Positions 32,778 through 42,030 of a stretch of 42,929 bases of DNA are shown piece after piece (within the stretch, counting starts at the first letter, position 1; each line of letters opens with the position of its first letter). Location of the stretch: positions 1 to 42,929 of the forward strand of contig NZ_JAFKFX010000054.1 of NCBI RefSeq assembly GCF_017308075.1. Reading direction: 5' to 3'. The notes under the pieces are model-generated. The model saw only the letters and a program-made list of their open reading frames with translations. It was not told the origin of the DNA and made no database searches. The stretch is from Allobosea sp. (GTDB taxonomy: Bacteria; Pseudomonadota; Alphaproteobacteria; Rhizobiales; Beijerinckiaceae). The translations under genes and the position numbers were made by a program.

Positions 32778-35404
32778 AGCTCAAGGCGCTGCGCCTGCAC
32801 AATGTCCGACGCTTCGCCGGCACCGGCGTCGCCGTCGAAGGCATAGGCGACGGCGTCAACGTGCTCTGCGCCGTCAACGAGTTCGGCAAGTCGACCTGCT
32901 TCGACGCGCTGCACGCCCTGTTCTTCCAGCCTTATAGCGGCACGCCCGGGGCGGTGCAGGCGCTGCGGCCCTATAGCGGCGGAAGCCCCCTGGTCGAGGC
33001 CGATATCGCGACGCCCGAGGGGGCATTCCGCCTGACCAAGCAGTTCTATGGCGGCAAGCGGGCGATGGTGCGCGAGCTTTCTAGCGGCCGCCTGATCGCT
33101 CAGGCCGACGAGGCGGAAAAATTCATCGGCGCTCTGGTGCAGGGCGGCACCACCGGCCCCGCCGGGCTGCTCTGGGTGCGCCAGGGCATTACCGGCATCG
33201 AGCGGCGCGCCAAGAGCGAGGAAGAGAGCGAGAAGCGGGCGCGCGAATCCGTGCTGGTCTCGGTGCAGGGCGAGGTCGAATCCCTGACCGGCGGCCGGCG
33301 CATGGCGCAGGCCGTCGCCGCCTGCGATGAGGAACTCTCGCGGCTCGTCACCGCGACGCGACGGCCAAAGGCCGGCGGCCCCTACGCCCTCGCCTTGGAG
33401 GAACGCGACCGCCTCGCCGAAACAGAGCGCAAGCTGGCGGCGGAAGTCGCCGAACTGCGCGCGGCGCTGGACCGGCGCCGCAGCATTCGCAACCGGCTGG
33501 ACGAACTCGAGGATCGCGAGACGGAGAATGCCCGGCGCAGCGCCCTGGCGCAGGCCGAGAAGGACCTCGCCACCGCCAAGACCCAGGGCGAGGCGCTGAG
33601 GACCGCCGAGGCGCAGGCCGCGCTGGCCCGCAGCCAGCATGATGCGGCCGGCCAGGCGCTCTCGACCTATCGGCGCAGCCTGGCGCGCCTTGCCGAGTTG
33701 CAGGCGCTCGAAAGCGAAGGCACGGGCAGGCGCGACGAGGCGCTGGCCCGGCAACGAACCGCGGCGGAGGCAAGCCGGACAGCGACTGCCGCGGTCGAGA
33801 CCGCCGAAAGCGAGGAAAGGCAGGCCCGCGACCTACTCGCCCGACTCGACAAGGCGCTGCGCGCCCGGGACGCGGCCGAGCGCCTGTCCGGCCTGCGCGA
33901 GGCCCATGCCGGCGCCGAGGCCGAGCGCGGCGCGATCGAAGCCGCCGAGGCCGAGATCAGGGCGCTCGCTTTGCCCGCGGCCGGCCTGCGGCAGCTCGAG
34001 GCCCTCGAAACCGAACTCGTCGGGCTGCGCGCCGTCGTCGCCGCACGGATGCCGCTGCTGCGCATCGACTATCGCGACGGCGTCAAGGCCGCCCTCAGTA
34101 TCGCGGGTACGGCGCTGAGCGATGGCGAAGAGAAGGCCCTGACCGGCAGCACAACACTGGACATCGCCGAGATCGGCAGGATCACGCTGACCCTGCCGCA
34201 GGGCCAGGACGGGCAGGCAGAGCTCGCCCAGGCCGAGGCTCGGCGGCAGAAAGCGTTGAAGGCGCTCGGCATCGCCAGCCTCGCGGAAGGCCGCCAGCGC
34301 GAAGGCAAGCTTCGCGAGCTGGAGACCGCGCTGCGACTCGGCCAGCAGCGCCTTGCCCTGCTCGCACCGCAAGGCCTGGCGGCGCTGCAGGAGAGCATCG
34401 CCCGGCTGGAGGCCCAGCGCGGCGAGGCCATCGAGGTCAAGGCCGATCCGGAAGCGGCGCGCCTTGCTCTCGAAGCCGCCGAGGCCCGCGTCACCGCATC
34501 GCGCAATGCGGTGCGGGAGGCTCAGCCGCAGCGCGAGGCCGCCGACGCCGCCATCCTCGCAGCCGAGCGGTCTCTCGCGACGATCGCCTCCGAGCGTACC
34601 GGGCTCACGGCCCTGCTCGGTGCCGAGGACGGCCGCGCCGCCTATGCCACCGGGCTCGAAGCCGCGTTCGCGTTGGCGGAAGCCGAGCTGGCAGCGGCCT
34701 CGGAACGCGTCGAGAGCCTGCGCGCCAGCGCGATCGACCTTGCCGGCGCCGAGGCGAAGCTGCGGCGGATGCGCTCGATCGTCGACTCCACCGCGAACGA
34801 GATCGCGAAACTGCGGGAGGATGCCGCCGAGCTCAATGGCCAGATCCGCGCCCGCGCCGATGCCGCCGTCGAGGAGGCCTGGCAGGAAACCAGCGAGAAG
34901 CTGGCAGCGGCCGAGAAGCGCCGCGCCGGGCTGGAACGCGAGGTCGCCCTGCTCTCGCGCCTGCGCGACGCGCTGGAAGCGGCCCGCACCACGGCGCGCG
35001 ACCATTATTTCCGCCCGGTGATGGCCGAGCTGAAGCCCCTGCTCGGCCTGCTCTTCGAGGATGCCTCGGTCACCTTCGACGAGGACACCCTGCTGCCGCG
35101 CACCGTCCGCCGCAATGGCCTCGAGGAGCCGGTCGGCGTGCTCAGCGGCGGCATGCGCGAGCAGCTCGCGGTGCTTACCCGCCTCGCCTTCGCCCGGCTG
35201 CTGGCCAAGGATGGCCAGCCGGCACCGGTCATCCTCGACGACGCGCTGGTCTATTCCGACGACGACCGCATCGAGCGGATGTTCGACGCCCTGCACCGGC
35301 AGGCCAGTGACCAGCAGATCATCGTCTTCTCCTGCCGGCAGCGCGCCTTCTCCCAGCTCGGCGGCAACATCCTGCGGATGAAGCCCTGGAGCCCGGAGAC
35401 ATGA
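32774..35404 (+). CDS. SbcC/YhaN-like SMC-family ATPase
   Basis: 876-residue coiled-coil ATPase. N-terminal Walker A in the form NEFGKST (residues 35-41), long heptad-rich Ala/Glu/Arg coiled coil from about 190 to 760, ABC signature LSGGMREQL from 790 and Walker B VILDDAL at 819-825. Only isolated cysteines occur and no C-x-x-C is seen at the middle, so the zinc hook of SbcC/Rad50 is missing, as in YhaN-type proteins. It overlaps the nuclease gene by 4 bases. The start at 32774 is set by that overlap; the frame open from 32609 lies in the nuclease gene. Confidence 0.9.
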   Translation: MKLKALRLHNVRRFAGTGVAVEGIGDGVNVLCAVNEFGKSTCFDALHALFFQPYSGTPGAVQALRPYSGGSPLVEADIATPEGAFRLTKQFYGGKRAMVRELSSGRLIAQADEAEKFIGALVQGGTTGPAGLLWVRQGITGIERRAKSEEESEKRARESVLVSVQGEVESLTGGRRMAQAVAACDEELSRLVTATRRPKAGGPYALALEERDRLAETERKLAAEVAELRAALDRRRSIRNRLDELEDRETENARRSALAQAEKDLATAKTQGEALRTAEAQAALARSQHDAAGQALSTYRRSLARLAELQALESEGTGRRDEALARQRTAAEASRTATAAVETAESEERQARDLLARLDKALRARDAAERLSGLREAHAGAEAERGAIEAAEAEIRALALPAAGLRQLEALETELVGLRAVVAARMPLLRIDYRDGVKAALSIAGTALSDGEEKALTGSTTLDIAEIGRITLTLPQGQDGQAELAQAEARRQKALKALGIASLAEGRQREGKLRELETALRLGQQRLALLAPQGLAALQESIARLEAQRGEAIEVKADPEAARLALEAAEARVTASRNAVREAQPQREAADAAILAAERSLATIASERTGLTALLGAEDGRAAYATGLEAAFALAEAELAAASERVESLRASAIDLAGAEAKLRRMRSIVDSTANEIAKLREDAAELNGQIRARADAAVEEAWQETSEKLAAAEKRRAGLEREVALLSRLRDALEAARTTARDHYFRPVMAELKPLLGLLFEDASVTFDEDTLLPRTVRRNGLEEPVGVLSGGMREQLAVLTRLAFARLLAKDGQPAPVILDDALVYSDDDRIERMFDALHRQASDQQIIVFSCRQRAFSQLGGNILRMKPWSPET

Positions 35405-35458
35405 GGCAACGCGCACTCGGCGAGGACGTCACCGCTCGCGGCCGGTCGTCTATCGGCT

Positions 35459-35486
35459 GACAGGTTCGGCCTTTCGCCTGTCTCTT
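35459..35486 (+). terminator. Possible terminator after the SbcC-like gene
   Basis: GACAGG/CCTGTC stem (35459-35464 with 35477-35482) around a 12-base loop, followed by TCTT. About 55 bases past the ATPase stop. A modest structure with a weak T-tract. Confidence 0.35.
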
Positions 35487-35761
35487 GGCCGCTAGGCAAT
35501 TGAAGATAATCGGCGATTCTACCTAGCAACAAACTCGCCTGAATAGCAATTATTACGAATAAATTTCGATATTAGAATAGTTCAAGATCAGATTTTGTAG
35601 AACAGATTTCAGATCTATATTTGAATAATTACAATCTATACATTTTCTATCTGTTTGCGACGGATCAAATTCAGTGACGAGGAGTGAATCTATAAATTCA
35701 CGATAGAATTTCCGTTGACAAAATCGCTGCCTTTGTCCCAGAAAAGAAACATCTGAAATTC
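35487..35761 (+). promoter_or_regulatory. AT-rich upstream region of the TonB receptor operon
   Basis: About 275 bases markedly richer in AT than the rest of the window, with no convincing gene. Contents: an Irr/ICE-like element at 35571-35587 (12 of 16 bases fit TTTAGAATNATTCTAAA), GAATA motifs at 35541, 35557, 35575 and 35623, an 18-bp perfect inverted repeat at 35684-35701, a second one overlapping it at 35694-35711, and TTGACA at 35715-35720. Together these suggest a regulated promoter of an uptake operon. The regulator is not identified. Confidence 0.5.
35684..35711. promoter_or_regulatory. Two overlapping perfect inverted repeats (candidate operator)
   Basis: GTGAATCTATAAATTCAC at 35684-35701 and AAATTCACGATAGAATTT at 35694-35711 are both perfect 6+6+6 inverted repeats. 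They share the middle half-site, giving three half-sites 10 bases apart in alternating orientation. They lie just upstream of TTGACA. This is a typical layout for cooperative repressor dimers. Confidence 0.5.
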
Positions 35762-35848
35762 ATGTTTACCCCGTCCCGCAACGGAGCGCCAGCCAGCGCC
35801 GCCGGCCGATGCTGCACGCCCGTTCGAGACACGCCGACGAGAGCCGAC

Positions 35849-38113
35849 ATGACCGAGAAGACCTCAGGCCCCGCCCCAGTCGCTGGCAAGCGCGCTCGCT
35901 GCGTGCACCGGCTCATGCTGGCGACGCTGCTCGCCTCGGTGTCTGGCCAGGCCTGCCTTGCCCAGTCCGCCTCGCCAGGGTCGACGATCAGCCTCGACAC
36001 GATCGTCGTCGAGGGGACTGCCAACGGCGTTCCCAGCTTCGTACGCGAGCGCTTCTTCGCCACGGCCGGCGGCGCGACGTTGCTGACGGAAGACGACATC
36101 CCGCAAACTGGGAACCCGACCCTGGCGCAGGCGCTGCAGAACGCGCCGGGCGTCGTCGTCCAGCAGTTCTTCGGCGGCAACGACCAGCCGCGCATCCAGA
36201 TCCGCGGTTCCGGCCTGCAGCAGAACCCGGTCGAGCGTGGCATCCTGGTCCTGCGCGACGGGCTGCCGCTCAACCGGGCCGACGGCTCCTATATCGTCGG
36301 CCTGGCCAATCCCGGCCAGGCGCAGTCGATCGAAGTCTATCGTGGCCAGACCGCACACCGGCTCGGCGCGACCGTGCTCGGCGGCGCGCTGAACTTCGTT
36401 TCCCCGACCGGCAGCAATGCACCGGGCTCGAAGGTGCAGATTTCCGGCGGCAGCTTCGGCCAGTTCAATGCCTCCGGCCAGACCGGCTTCGCCAAGGACG
36501 GCGTCGACGGGTTGCTCCAGGCCGATATCAGCCGCTCGGACGGCTACCGCACCTACAACGACTCGCAGCGCATCAGCGCGAGCGCCAATGTCGGTATCGC
36601 CCTGAGCGAGACCATCAAGACTCGCTTTTTCGTCGGCTATACCGATCTTGGCTTCGACGTTTCGGGCCCGCTGACCAAGCAGGGCCTGCGCCTCGATCCA
36701 AAGCAGGTCCATGGCGGTCCGCGCGTCGTCGGCGGCGTGGCGGTCGATCCCGGCCCGAATGTGCTGCGCGACCGGCCGCGGCGCGAAGCCAAGCAGTTCT
36801 TCATCGGCAACCGCACCACTGCCGAATACGGGCCGCATCTTATCGATCTCGGCCTGGGCTATACCTATACCGACGACATGTTCCGCTTCCCGATGTCATC
36901 GGGCGTGCGCGTCACGAAGGGCGGCGATCTCACTGCGGTCGCCCGCTATGCCTACAAACCGGTCGAGAGCGCGGCGCTGCCGCTGTTCGAGACCACGGCG
37001 CAATATGTGGTCGGCTCAGCGAAACGCGAGAACTATCTGAACCAGGACGGCGTGACGGGAGCCCTGTTCGGGCAGAGCGATCTCGATGCCAGCACGCTCT
37101 CGCTCTATGCCGGGGCCAATATCCCGGTCTGGCAGAACATCACTGTCTCTCCGGCGCTCTCCTATGCCTATGCGACGCGCGACAACAGCGACACCTACCC
37201 TTACGCTCGGCGTCCGACGAACGCCTACAACCCGGCCTCGCCCTATAGATTGCTGCCCAACGGCTCGGTGCCGACGCAGAGCACGACCTATTCGCGCAGC
37301 TATGCCGGCTGGAGTCCGAGCCTCAGCGCCAGCTGGCGCCCCGACACCAACCAGATCCTCTATGCGGCGGTCTCGCGCAGCTTCGAGCCGCCGACCCATG
37401 ACGATCTGCTGGCGACGGTGAACGGCACGCCCAACAGCAGCCCCGGCCGCCCGAATCCGGCGGCGCCGACGGCGGCGGCCGCCGCCTTCTCGACGCCCGA
37501 CCTCAAGGCGCAGACCGCGACGACTCTGGAGGGCGGCTGGCGCGGCCGCCATGGCAGCTTCTCCTGGGACGGCGTCGTCTATTATTCCTGGGTCGACAAG
37601 GAGCTGCTCAGCCTGCGCGATGCCACCGGCGCCTCGCTCGGCGCGGTCAACGCCGACAAGACCCGGCATTTCGGCGTCGAGCTCGGCCTTGGCGCGCAGA
37701 TCTTCGAGCGGCTGACCGGGCGCCTCGCCTACACCTATCAGGATTTCCGCTTCGTCGACGATCCCGTGCGCGGCGACAATCGCATCGCCGGCGCGCCCCG
37801 CCACGTCATCCACGCCACGCTGCAATACCAGGCAACCGAAGCCTGGATGCTGCAGGCGGCGCTGCGCTGGAATCCGGAGAAGACCCCGGTCGACAACATG
37901 AACACGCTCTATGCCGACCCCTATGCGCTCTTCGACCTGCGCACCGAATACAAGCTCAATGAGCGCCTCACGATGTTCGGCGAGGTCACCAATCTCTTCG
38001 ACAAGACCTATGCCGCCTCGACGCTGATCGTCGACCAGGCTCGTGCCGATCAGGCCGCCTTTCTGCCGGGAACCGGCCGTGCCTTCTATGCCGGTCTGAA
38101 GGCGACCTTCTGA
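35849..38113 (+). CDS. TonB-dependent outer membrane receptor
   Basis: 754-residue receptor from ATG 35849 (an upstream in-frame ATG at 35762 would add 29 residues before the signal peptide). The signal peptide core LMLATLLASVSG ends at about CLA-QS. A TonB box DTIVVEG lies near the mature N-terminus. The plug domain is shown by TLAQALQNAPGVVVQQFFGG and IQIRGSGLQQNP; the barrel ends in KATF with the usual terminal aromatic. It imports a scarce large ligand across the outer membrane using TonB energy. An NMT1-type ABC importer and NnrS follow, with the first gene 57 bases downstream. The ligand is unknown. Confidence 0.93.
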   Translation: MTEKTSGPAPVAGKRARCVHRLMLATLLASVSGQACLAQSASPGSTISLDTIVVEGTANGVPSFVRERFFATAGGATLLTEDDIPQTGNPTLAQALQNAPGVVVQQFFGGNDQPRIQIRGSGLQQNPVERGILVLRDGLPLNRADGSYIVGLANPGQAQSIEVYRGQTAHRLGATVLGGALNFVSPTGSNAPGSKVQISGGSFGQFNASGQTGFAKDGVDGLLQADISRSDGYRTYNDSQRISASANVGIALSETIKTRFFVGYTDLGFDVSGPLTKQGLRLDPKQVHGGPRVVGGVAVDPGPNVLRDRPRREAKQFFIGNRTTAEYGPHLIDLGLGYTYTDDMFRFPMSSGVRVTKGGDLTAVARYAYKPVESAALPLFETTAQYVVGSAKRENYLNQDGVTGALFGQSDLDASTLSLYAGANIPVWQNITVSPALSYAYATRDNSDTYPYARRPTNAYNPASPYRLLPNGSVPTQSTTYSRSYAGWSPSLSASWRPDTNQILYAAVSRSFEPPTHDDLLATVNGTPNSSPGRPNPAAPTAAAAAFSTPDLKAQTATTLEGGWRGRHGSFSWDGVVYYSWVDKELLSLRDATGASLGAVNADKTRHFGVELGLGAQIFERLTGRLAYTYQDFRFVDDPVRGDNRIAGAPRHVIHATLQYQATEAWMLQAALRWNPEKTPVDNMNTLYADPYALFDLRTEYKLNERLTMFGEVTNLFDKTYAASTLIVDQARADQAAFLPGTGRAFYAGLKATF

Positions 38114-38170
38114 ACTTTGGACCATTCAGAACGCGCGGCAGCCGGTTTGGCCCGCGCCAAGGAGGGCATC

Positions 38171-39136
38171 ATGCTCGACCGCCGCCATTTCCTCGCCGCC
38201 GCCGCGGCCAGCCTTGCCATGCCGCATGTCGCGCGCGCAGCGGAGCCGCTGCTGCTCTGGGGGCCGCCGGCCACGCCCGGCCTGCTGCTGGTCGCCGCAG
38301 CGCGCGAGGCGGCGCTGAAGGCGCTTCCGATGCCGGTCGAGGTCAGGATCTGGCGCACGCCGGACGAGATGCGGGCGGGCCTGTCCTCCGGCACGATGAA
38401 GGCGGTGGTGATGCCGAGTTATGCCGCAGCCAATCTCCATAATCGCGGCCTCGGCCTGAAGCTGGTCAACATCCTGACCCAGGGGCTGCTCAGCGTCGTC
38501 GCGCCCGCCGGCACGGTGAAGACCCTGGCGGATCTCAAGGGCAAGCGCGTCGTCGTGCCGTTCAAGAACGACATGCCGGACTTCATCTTCCGGCGCCTGC
38601 TCGCCTTCAGCCAGATCACGCCCGACGCACTGAGCATCGACTATTCCGGCACGCCGCCCGAGGCGGTGCAGCTCCTGCTCGCCGGCCGTGCCGATGCGGC
38701 ACTGCTTTCCGAGCCGGCCTCGGCCGGCGCGCTCCTGCTCGCCGGCCTGCGTGGCAAGGAGCTGGAGCGTGCCATCGACACGCGCCTAGCATGGCAGAAG
38801 GCGACCGGGGCCGCGAGCCTGCCGCAAGCGGGGCTCGCGATCAGCGATCCGCTCGGCCGTGAGCTCGGCGAGGCCGGCATCCGAACCTTGCAGCAGGGGA
38901 TGGAGGCCGCGCTCGCCGCCGTGCTGGCCGATCCCTCGGCCGTCGCCTCGGACGCCGCAACGCTGTTCCAGCTGCCGGGCCCGGTGCTGGCCCGCGCCGT
39001 GCCCTTCAGCAATCTCGTCGTTCAACCCGCCTCCGCGGCGCGCCCCGATCTGGAGAAGCTGTTCGCGGCGCTGGCCGAGGGCGATCCGCGCATCATCGGT
39101 GGCAAACTGCCGGGCGACGGCTTCTACGCCCTCTGA
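38171..39136 (+). CDS. ABC transporter substrate-binding protein, NMT1/SsuA-like
   Basis: 321 residues with a twin-arginine-type leader (LDRRHFLAAAAASLA) and likely cleavage at ARA-AE. The fold is the two-lobed SBP of the nitrate/taurine/thiamine-precursor group: LWGPPATPGLLLVAAAREA, TLADLKGKRVVVPFKNDMPDF and YSGTPPEAVQLLLAGRADAAL. A GGAGG eight bases ahead fixes ATG 38171. It has a Tat signal, so it may be exported folded, which can hint at a bound cofactor. It sits between the TonB receptor and its permease, so it should take the same ligand over from the receptor. Confidence 0.88.
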   Translation: MLDRRHFLAAAAASLAMPHVARAAEPLLLWGPPATPGLLLVAAAREAALKALPMPVEVRIWRTPDEMRAGLSSGTMKAVVMPSYAAANLHNRGLGLKLVNILTQGLLSVVAPAGTVKTLADLKGKRVVVPFKNDMPDFIFRRLLAFSQITPDALSIDYSGTPPEAVQLLLAGRADAALLSEPASAGALLLAGLRGKELERAIDTRLAWQKATGAASLPQAGLAISDPLGRELGEAGIRTLQQGMEAALAAVLADPSAVASDAATLFQLPGPVLARAVPFSNLVVQPASAARPDLEKLFAALAEGDPRIIGGKLPGDGFYAL

Positions 39137-39140
39137 CCAC

Positions 39141-39950
39141 ATGGCTGCCATTCTCGCCTTCCTCGGCTGGCTCGGCCGCTATCTCTGGTCGGCCTGGGCG
39201 GGTGCCGCCGGGCTGTTCTGCCTCGCCGCCGCCTGGCAGGCGGGACATGAGCTCTACGGTTCGTTCGTGCTGCCATCGCCGCTGGAAACCGGGCAAGAGG
39301 TCGCCAGGTTGATCGGCGAGCCCGATTTCCGCGTCGCGGCGCTGGAGACGGCACAGCGCTCCGGCCTCGGCTTCCTGCTTTCGGTCGCGGTCGGCACGAG
39401 CGCCGGCATCGCAGCGGGCTATTCCTTCGCGGCGATGCGCTTGATGCGGCCGATCGTGACGGTGATCCTCGGCGTGCCGCCGATCGCCTGGATCGTGCTC
39501 GCCCTGATCTGGTTCGGCGCCAAGGGCGGGACTGCGGTGCTGACGGTGGTGGTCGCCTCGCTGCCGATCTCCTTCGCCGGCGGGCTGGAAGGCGTCGCGA
39601 CGCGCGACCGGGCTCTCGAAGCCATGGCGAAGAGTTTTGGCGCCGGCCGTTTCATGCGGCTGCGTACGGTGACGGCGCCGCATCTCGTCTCCTATCTCTT
39701 TCCGGCCTGGACGACGACCGCCGGCTCGGCCTGGAAGGTCACGGTCATGGCGGAATTGCTCTCCAATGCCGGCGGGCTCGGGGGCGATCTCGCCAGCGCG
39801 CGGGCGCTGTTCGACATCCCGCGCGTCACCGCACTGGTGCTCGCCGTCGTCGGCTTTGCGCTCTTCACCGAATATGTGCTGATCCAGCCTTTGCGCGACC
39901 GGCTCGAGCAATGGCGCGAGGCCGGGCGGCCCTGGGGTGTGAAGCGATGA
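39141..39950 (+). CDS. ABC transporter permease, SsuC/TauC-like
   Basis: 269-residue inner-membrane permease with about six helices. The EAA loop is EAMAKSFGAGRFMRLRTVTAP; the region around VPPIAWIVLALIWFGAKGG is typical of the nitrate/taurine subgroup. It starts 4 bases after the binding-protein stop, and its stop overlaps the ATPase start by ATGA. The frame open from 38859 runs through the binding-protein gene and is not real. Confidence 0.92.
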   Translation: MAAILAFLGWLGRYLWSAWAGAAGLFCLAAAWQAGHELYGSFVLPSPLETGQEVARLIGEPDFRVAALETAQRSGLGFLLSVAVGTSAGIAAGYSFAAMRLMRPIVTVILGVPPIAWIVLALIWFGAKGGTAVLTVVVASLPISFAGGLEGVATRDRALEAMAKSFGAGRFMRLRTVTAPHLVSYLFPAWTTTAGSAWKVTVMAELLSNAGGLGGDLASARALFDIPRVTALVLAVVGFALFTEYVLIQPLRDRLEQWREAGRPWGVKR

Positions 39951-40687
39951 GGCTCGCACTCGAACGCATCGGCCATGCCTTTCTCGGCCGCGCGGTCTTT
40001 GAGAATCTGACGCTCCGCCTCGACGCAGGCGAGGTGCTGGCGCTGGTCGGCCCCTCCGGCTGCGGCAAGACCACGGCGCTGCAGATTGCGGCAGGGCTGG
40101 TCGATCCGCTGCGCGGACGGGTGCGGCGCGAGTATCGGCGCCATGCGGTGGTCTTCCAGGAGCCGCGCCTGCTGCCCTGGCAGCGCACGCGCGACAACAT
40201 CGCCTACGGGCTCGCGGCGCGCGGAATCGGCCGCGAGGAGCGTCACGCTATCGCCGCCGCACGGGCCGCCGAGGTCGGTCTGCACCCGCGCGACCTCGAC
40301 AAATATCCGGCCGAGCTCTCCGGTGGCATGCGCCAGCGGGCGGCGGTGGCCCGGGCGCTCGCCGTCGATCCGGAGGTGGTCTTCTTCGACGAGCCGTTCA
40401 CGGCGGTCGATGTCGGCCTGCGGCGCGTCTTGCAGGATCTCGTCATCACCGCCTCGGCGCGCGAAAAATTCGCGGCTCTGTTCGTCACGCACGATCTCTC
40501 GGAGGCGGCGCGGCTGGCCCACCGCATCCTCGTCATGTCCGGCCGCGACGGCAGCATTCGCGTCGACCGAACGATCGCGGGCACGCCCGGCGCGCGCGAC
40601 GACCGGGCGATCTTCGAGATGGTCCAGGGCTGGATGCACGAGGCGGCCTTCGCCGAGCTGTTCGACCCGGATCGGGACAGGGCATGA
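39947..40687 (+). CDS. ABC transporter ATP-binding protein, SsuB/TauB-like
   Basis: 246-residue ATPase with Walker A GPSGCGKTT, Q-loop VVFQEPRLLPWQ, signature LSGGMRQRAAVARAL, Walker B VVFFDEPFTAVD and switch histidine FVTHDLSEAA. The RLLPW phrase is typical of the nitrate/taurine/sulfonate ATPases. ATGA overlaps link it to the permease before and to NnrS after. Confidence 0.94.
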   Translation: MRLALERIGHAFLGRAVFENLTLRLDAGEVLALVGPSGCGKTTALQIAAGLVDPLRGRVRREYRRHAVVFQEPRLLPWQRTRDNIAYGLAARGIGREERHAIAAARAAEVGLHPRDLDKYPAELSGGMRQRAAVARALAVDPEVVFFDEPFTAVDVGLRRVLQDLVITASAREKFAALFVTHDLSEAARLAHRILVMSGRDGSIRVDRTIAGTPGARDDRAIFEMVQGWMHEAAFAELFDPDRDRA

Positions 40688-41895
40688 GCCAGCACAGCAC
40701 CGACGCTGCCACGGGCATCCGCCATCCGCTGCTCGCCGAAGGGCTCAAGCTGTTCTTTCCGCTCGCAGCCGCCCATGCCGTGCTGCTGCCGCTGGCCTGG
40801 GTCGCGCTGTTCGGCCTCGGCCTGCCCTTCGCACGGGAGGTTCCGCCCGGGCAATGGCATGCCCATGAGATGATCTTCGGGACCTATGGCGCGGCGCTCG
40901 CCGGCTTCCTCGCCTCGGCCATGCCGGAATGGACGGATACCAAAGCGCGCAGCGGCAAAGCCCTGCTGCTGCTGGCCGGGTTCTGGCTGCCGGGCAGGCT
41001 GATCGGCCTTGTCGGCGCCGATGCGCTGATCATCATGGCCGCTGCGACCGATCTTGCCTTTCTCCTGCTGCTGCTCTTCTTCGTGGCCACGCCGCTGGTC
41101 GCGCGCCGCAGCACCCGCCATGGCTCCTTCGTGCTTTGGGTCGGTCTCTTCGCGCTGCTCGAACTTTCGATCCGTGCCGCCTGGCTGACCGGCGAGACGG
41201 CGCTGTCCGGGCGGCTGCTGCATGCGGCGCTCGCCGTGTTCCTGGTCTTCCTGTCGCTCGCCATCGCAAGGATCAATGTCGTGGTGGTCAACCATGCGCT
41301 CGATCCGAGCGGCGAGACGACGCCCTATCGCCCGCATCCCGGCCGCCAGAACCTGACGGCCGGCCTGGTTTCGCTCCAGCTCGCCGCGGCACTGCTCTGG
41401 CCGGATTCGGCTGTCCCGGCCTGGCTCGCTTTGGCGGCGGCCGCGGCCTTTTTCGACCGGCTGGCGGAGTGGTTCATCGGCCGCGCCGTGCTGCGGGCGG
41501 AAGTGTTGGCGCTGGCCGCCGCCAACGCCTATGGCGGGCTGGGTTTCCTGACGATCGGCCTTTCCGGCCTCGGCGCCCCGCTCTCGCCGACGACCGGGCT
41601 GCACCTGCTCTCGGTCAGTGCGCTCGGGCTGGCGGTGATGGCGGTCTTCGTCATCGCGGGCCTGCGCCATAGCGGTCGCGACCTCGTGCTTCCGGCCTCA
41701 GCGAAATATGCGCTGGCCGCGATGGCTGCCGCCGGCCTCGTCCGGACGCTGCCGGAACTCGGCATCGGTGCCGGCCTGGCGGGGCTGCACTACACCCTGG
41801 CTGCCATGCTCTGGTCGGCTGCCTTCGCGATCTGGCTGGTCGGCTTCTGGCCTATCCTCAATGCGGGGAAAGGCGAGGACAGCGGCTGCGGTTGA
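40684..41895 (+). CDS. NnrS family haem- and copper-containing membrane protein
   Basis: 403-residue protein with about 11-12 membrane helices. The NnrS hallmark HAHEMIFG lies in PPGQWHAHEMIFGTYGAALAGF; further conserved parts are NVVVVNHALDP and LHYTLAAMLWSAAFA. NnrS proteins bind haem and copper and are known from nitric oxide stress responses in denitrifiers. Here no denitrification gene is nearby; instead the gene is translationally coupled to an ABC importer ATPase (ATGA). It may help load, sense or use the imported metal or haem-related ligand (inference). Confidence 0.92.
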   Translation: MSQHSTDAATGIRHPLLAEGLKLFFPLAAAHAVLLPLAWVALFGLGLPFAREVPPGQWHAHEMIFGTYGAALAGFLASAMPEWTDTKARSGKALLLLAGFWLPGRLIGLVGADALIIMAAATDLAFLLLLLFFVATPLVARRSTRHGSFVLWVGLFALLELSIRAAWLTGETALSGRLLHAALAVFLVFLSLAIARINVVVVNHALDPSGETTPYRPHPGRQNLTAGLVSLQLAAALLWPDSAVPAWLALAAAAAFFDRLAEWFIGRAVLRAEVLALAAANAYGGLGFLTIGLSGLGAPLSPTTGLHLLSVSALGLAVMAVFVIAGLRHSGRDLVLPASAKYALAAMAAAGLVRTLPELGIGAGLAGLHYTLAAMLWSAAFAIWLVGFWPILNAGKGEDSGCG

Positions 41896-42030
41896 AGGAC
41901 AACCAGGCGCGCGGCGCGACAGCCTGCAGCGTCACTCCGATTTGTTATCGCGCTTTTGATTTTCGCTTTAAATCAACCACTTAAGGAAGTGGCTGACGAC
42001 ACAGTCAGGATCGGACCGGTCTGGGGCTGT

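Noticed and set aside
33833-35416. 527-codon minus-strand frame opposite the SbcC-like ATPase
   Set aside because: The sense strand has Walker A, signature and Walker B motifs; the antisense product matches no family and is a GC-driven shadow.
40684-41895. NnrS as part of a denitrification cluster
   Set aside because: No nitrite, nitric oxide or nitrous oxide reductase gene is present; the coupling is to an ABC importer.
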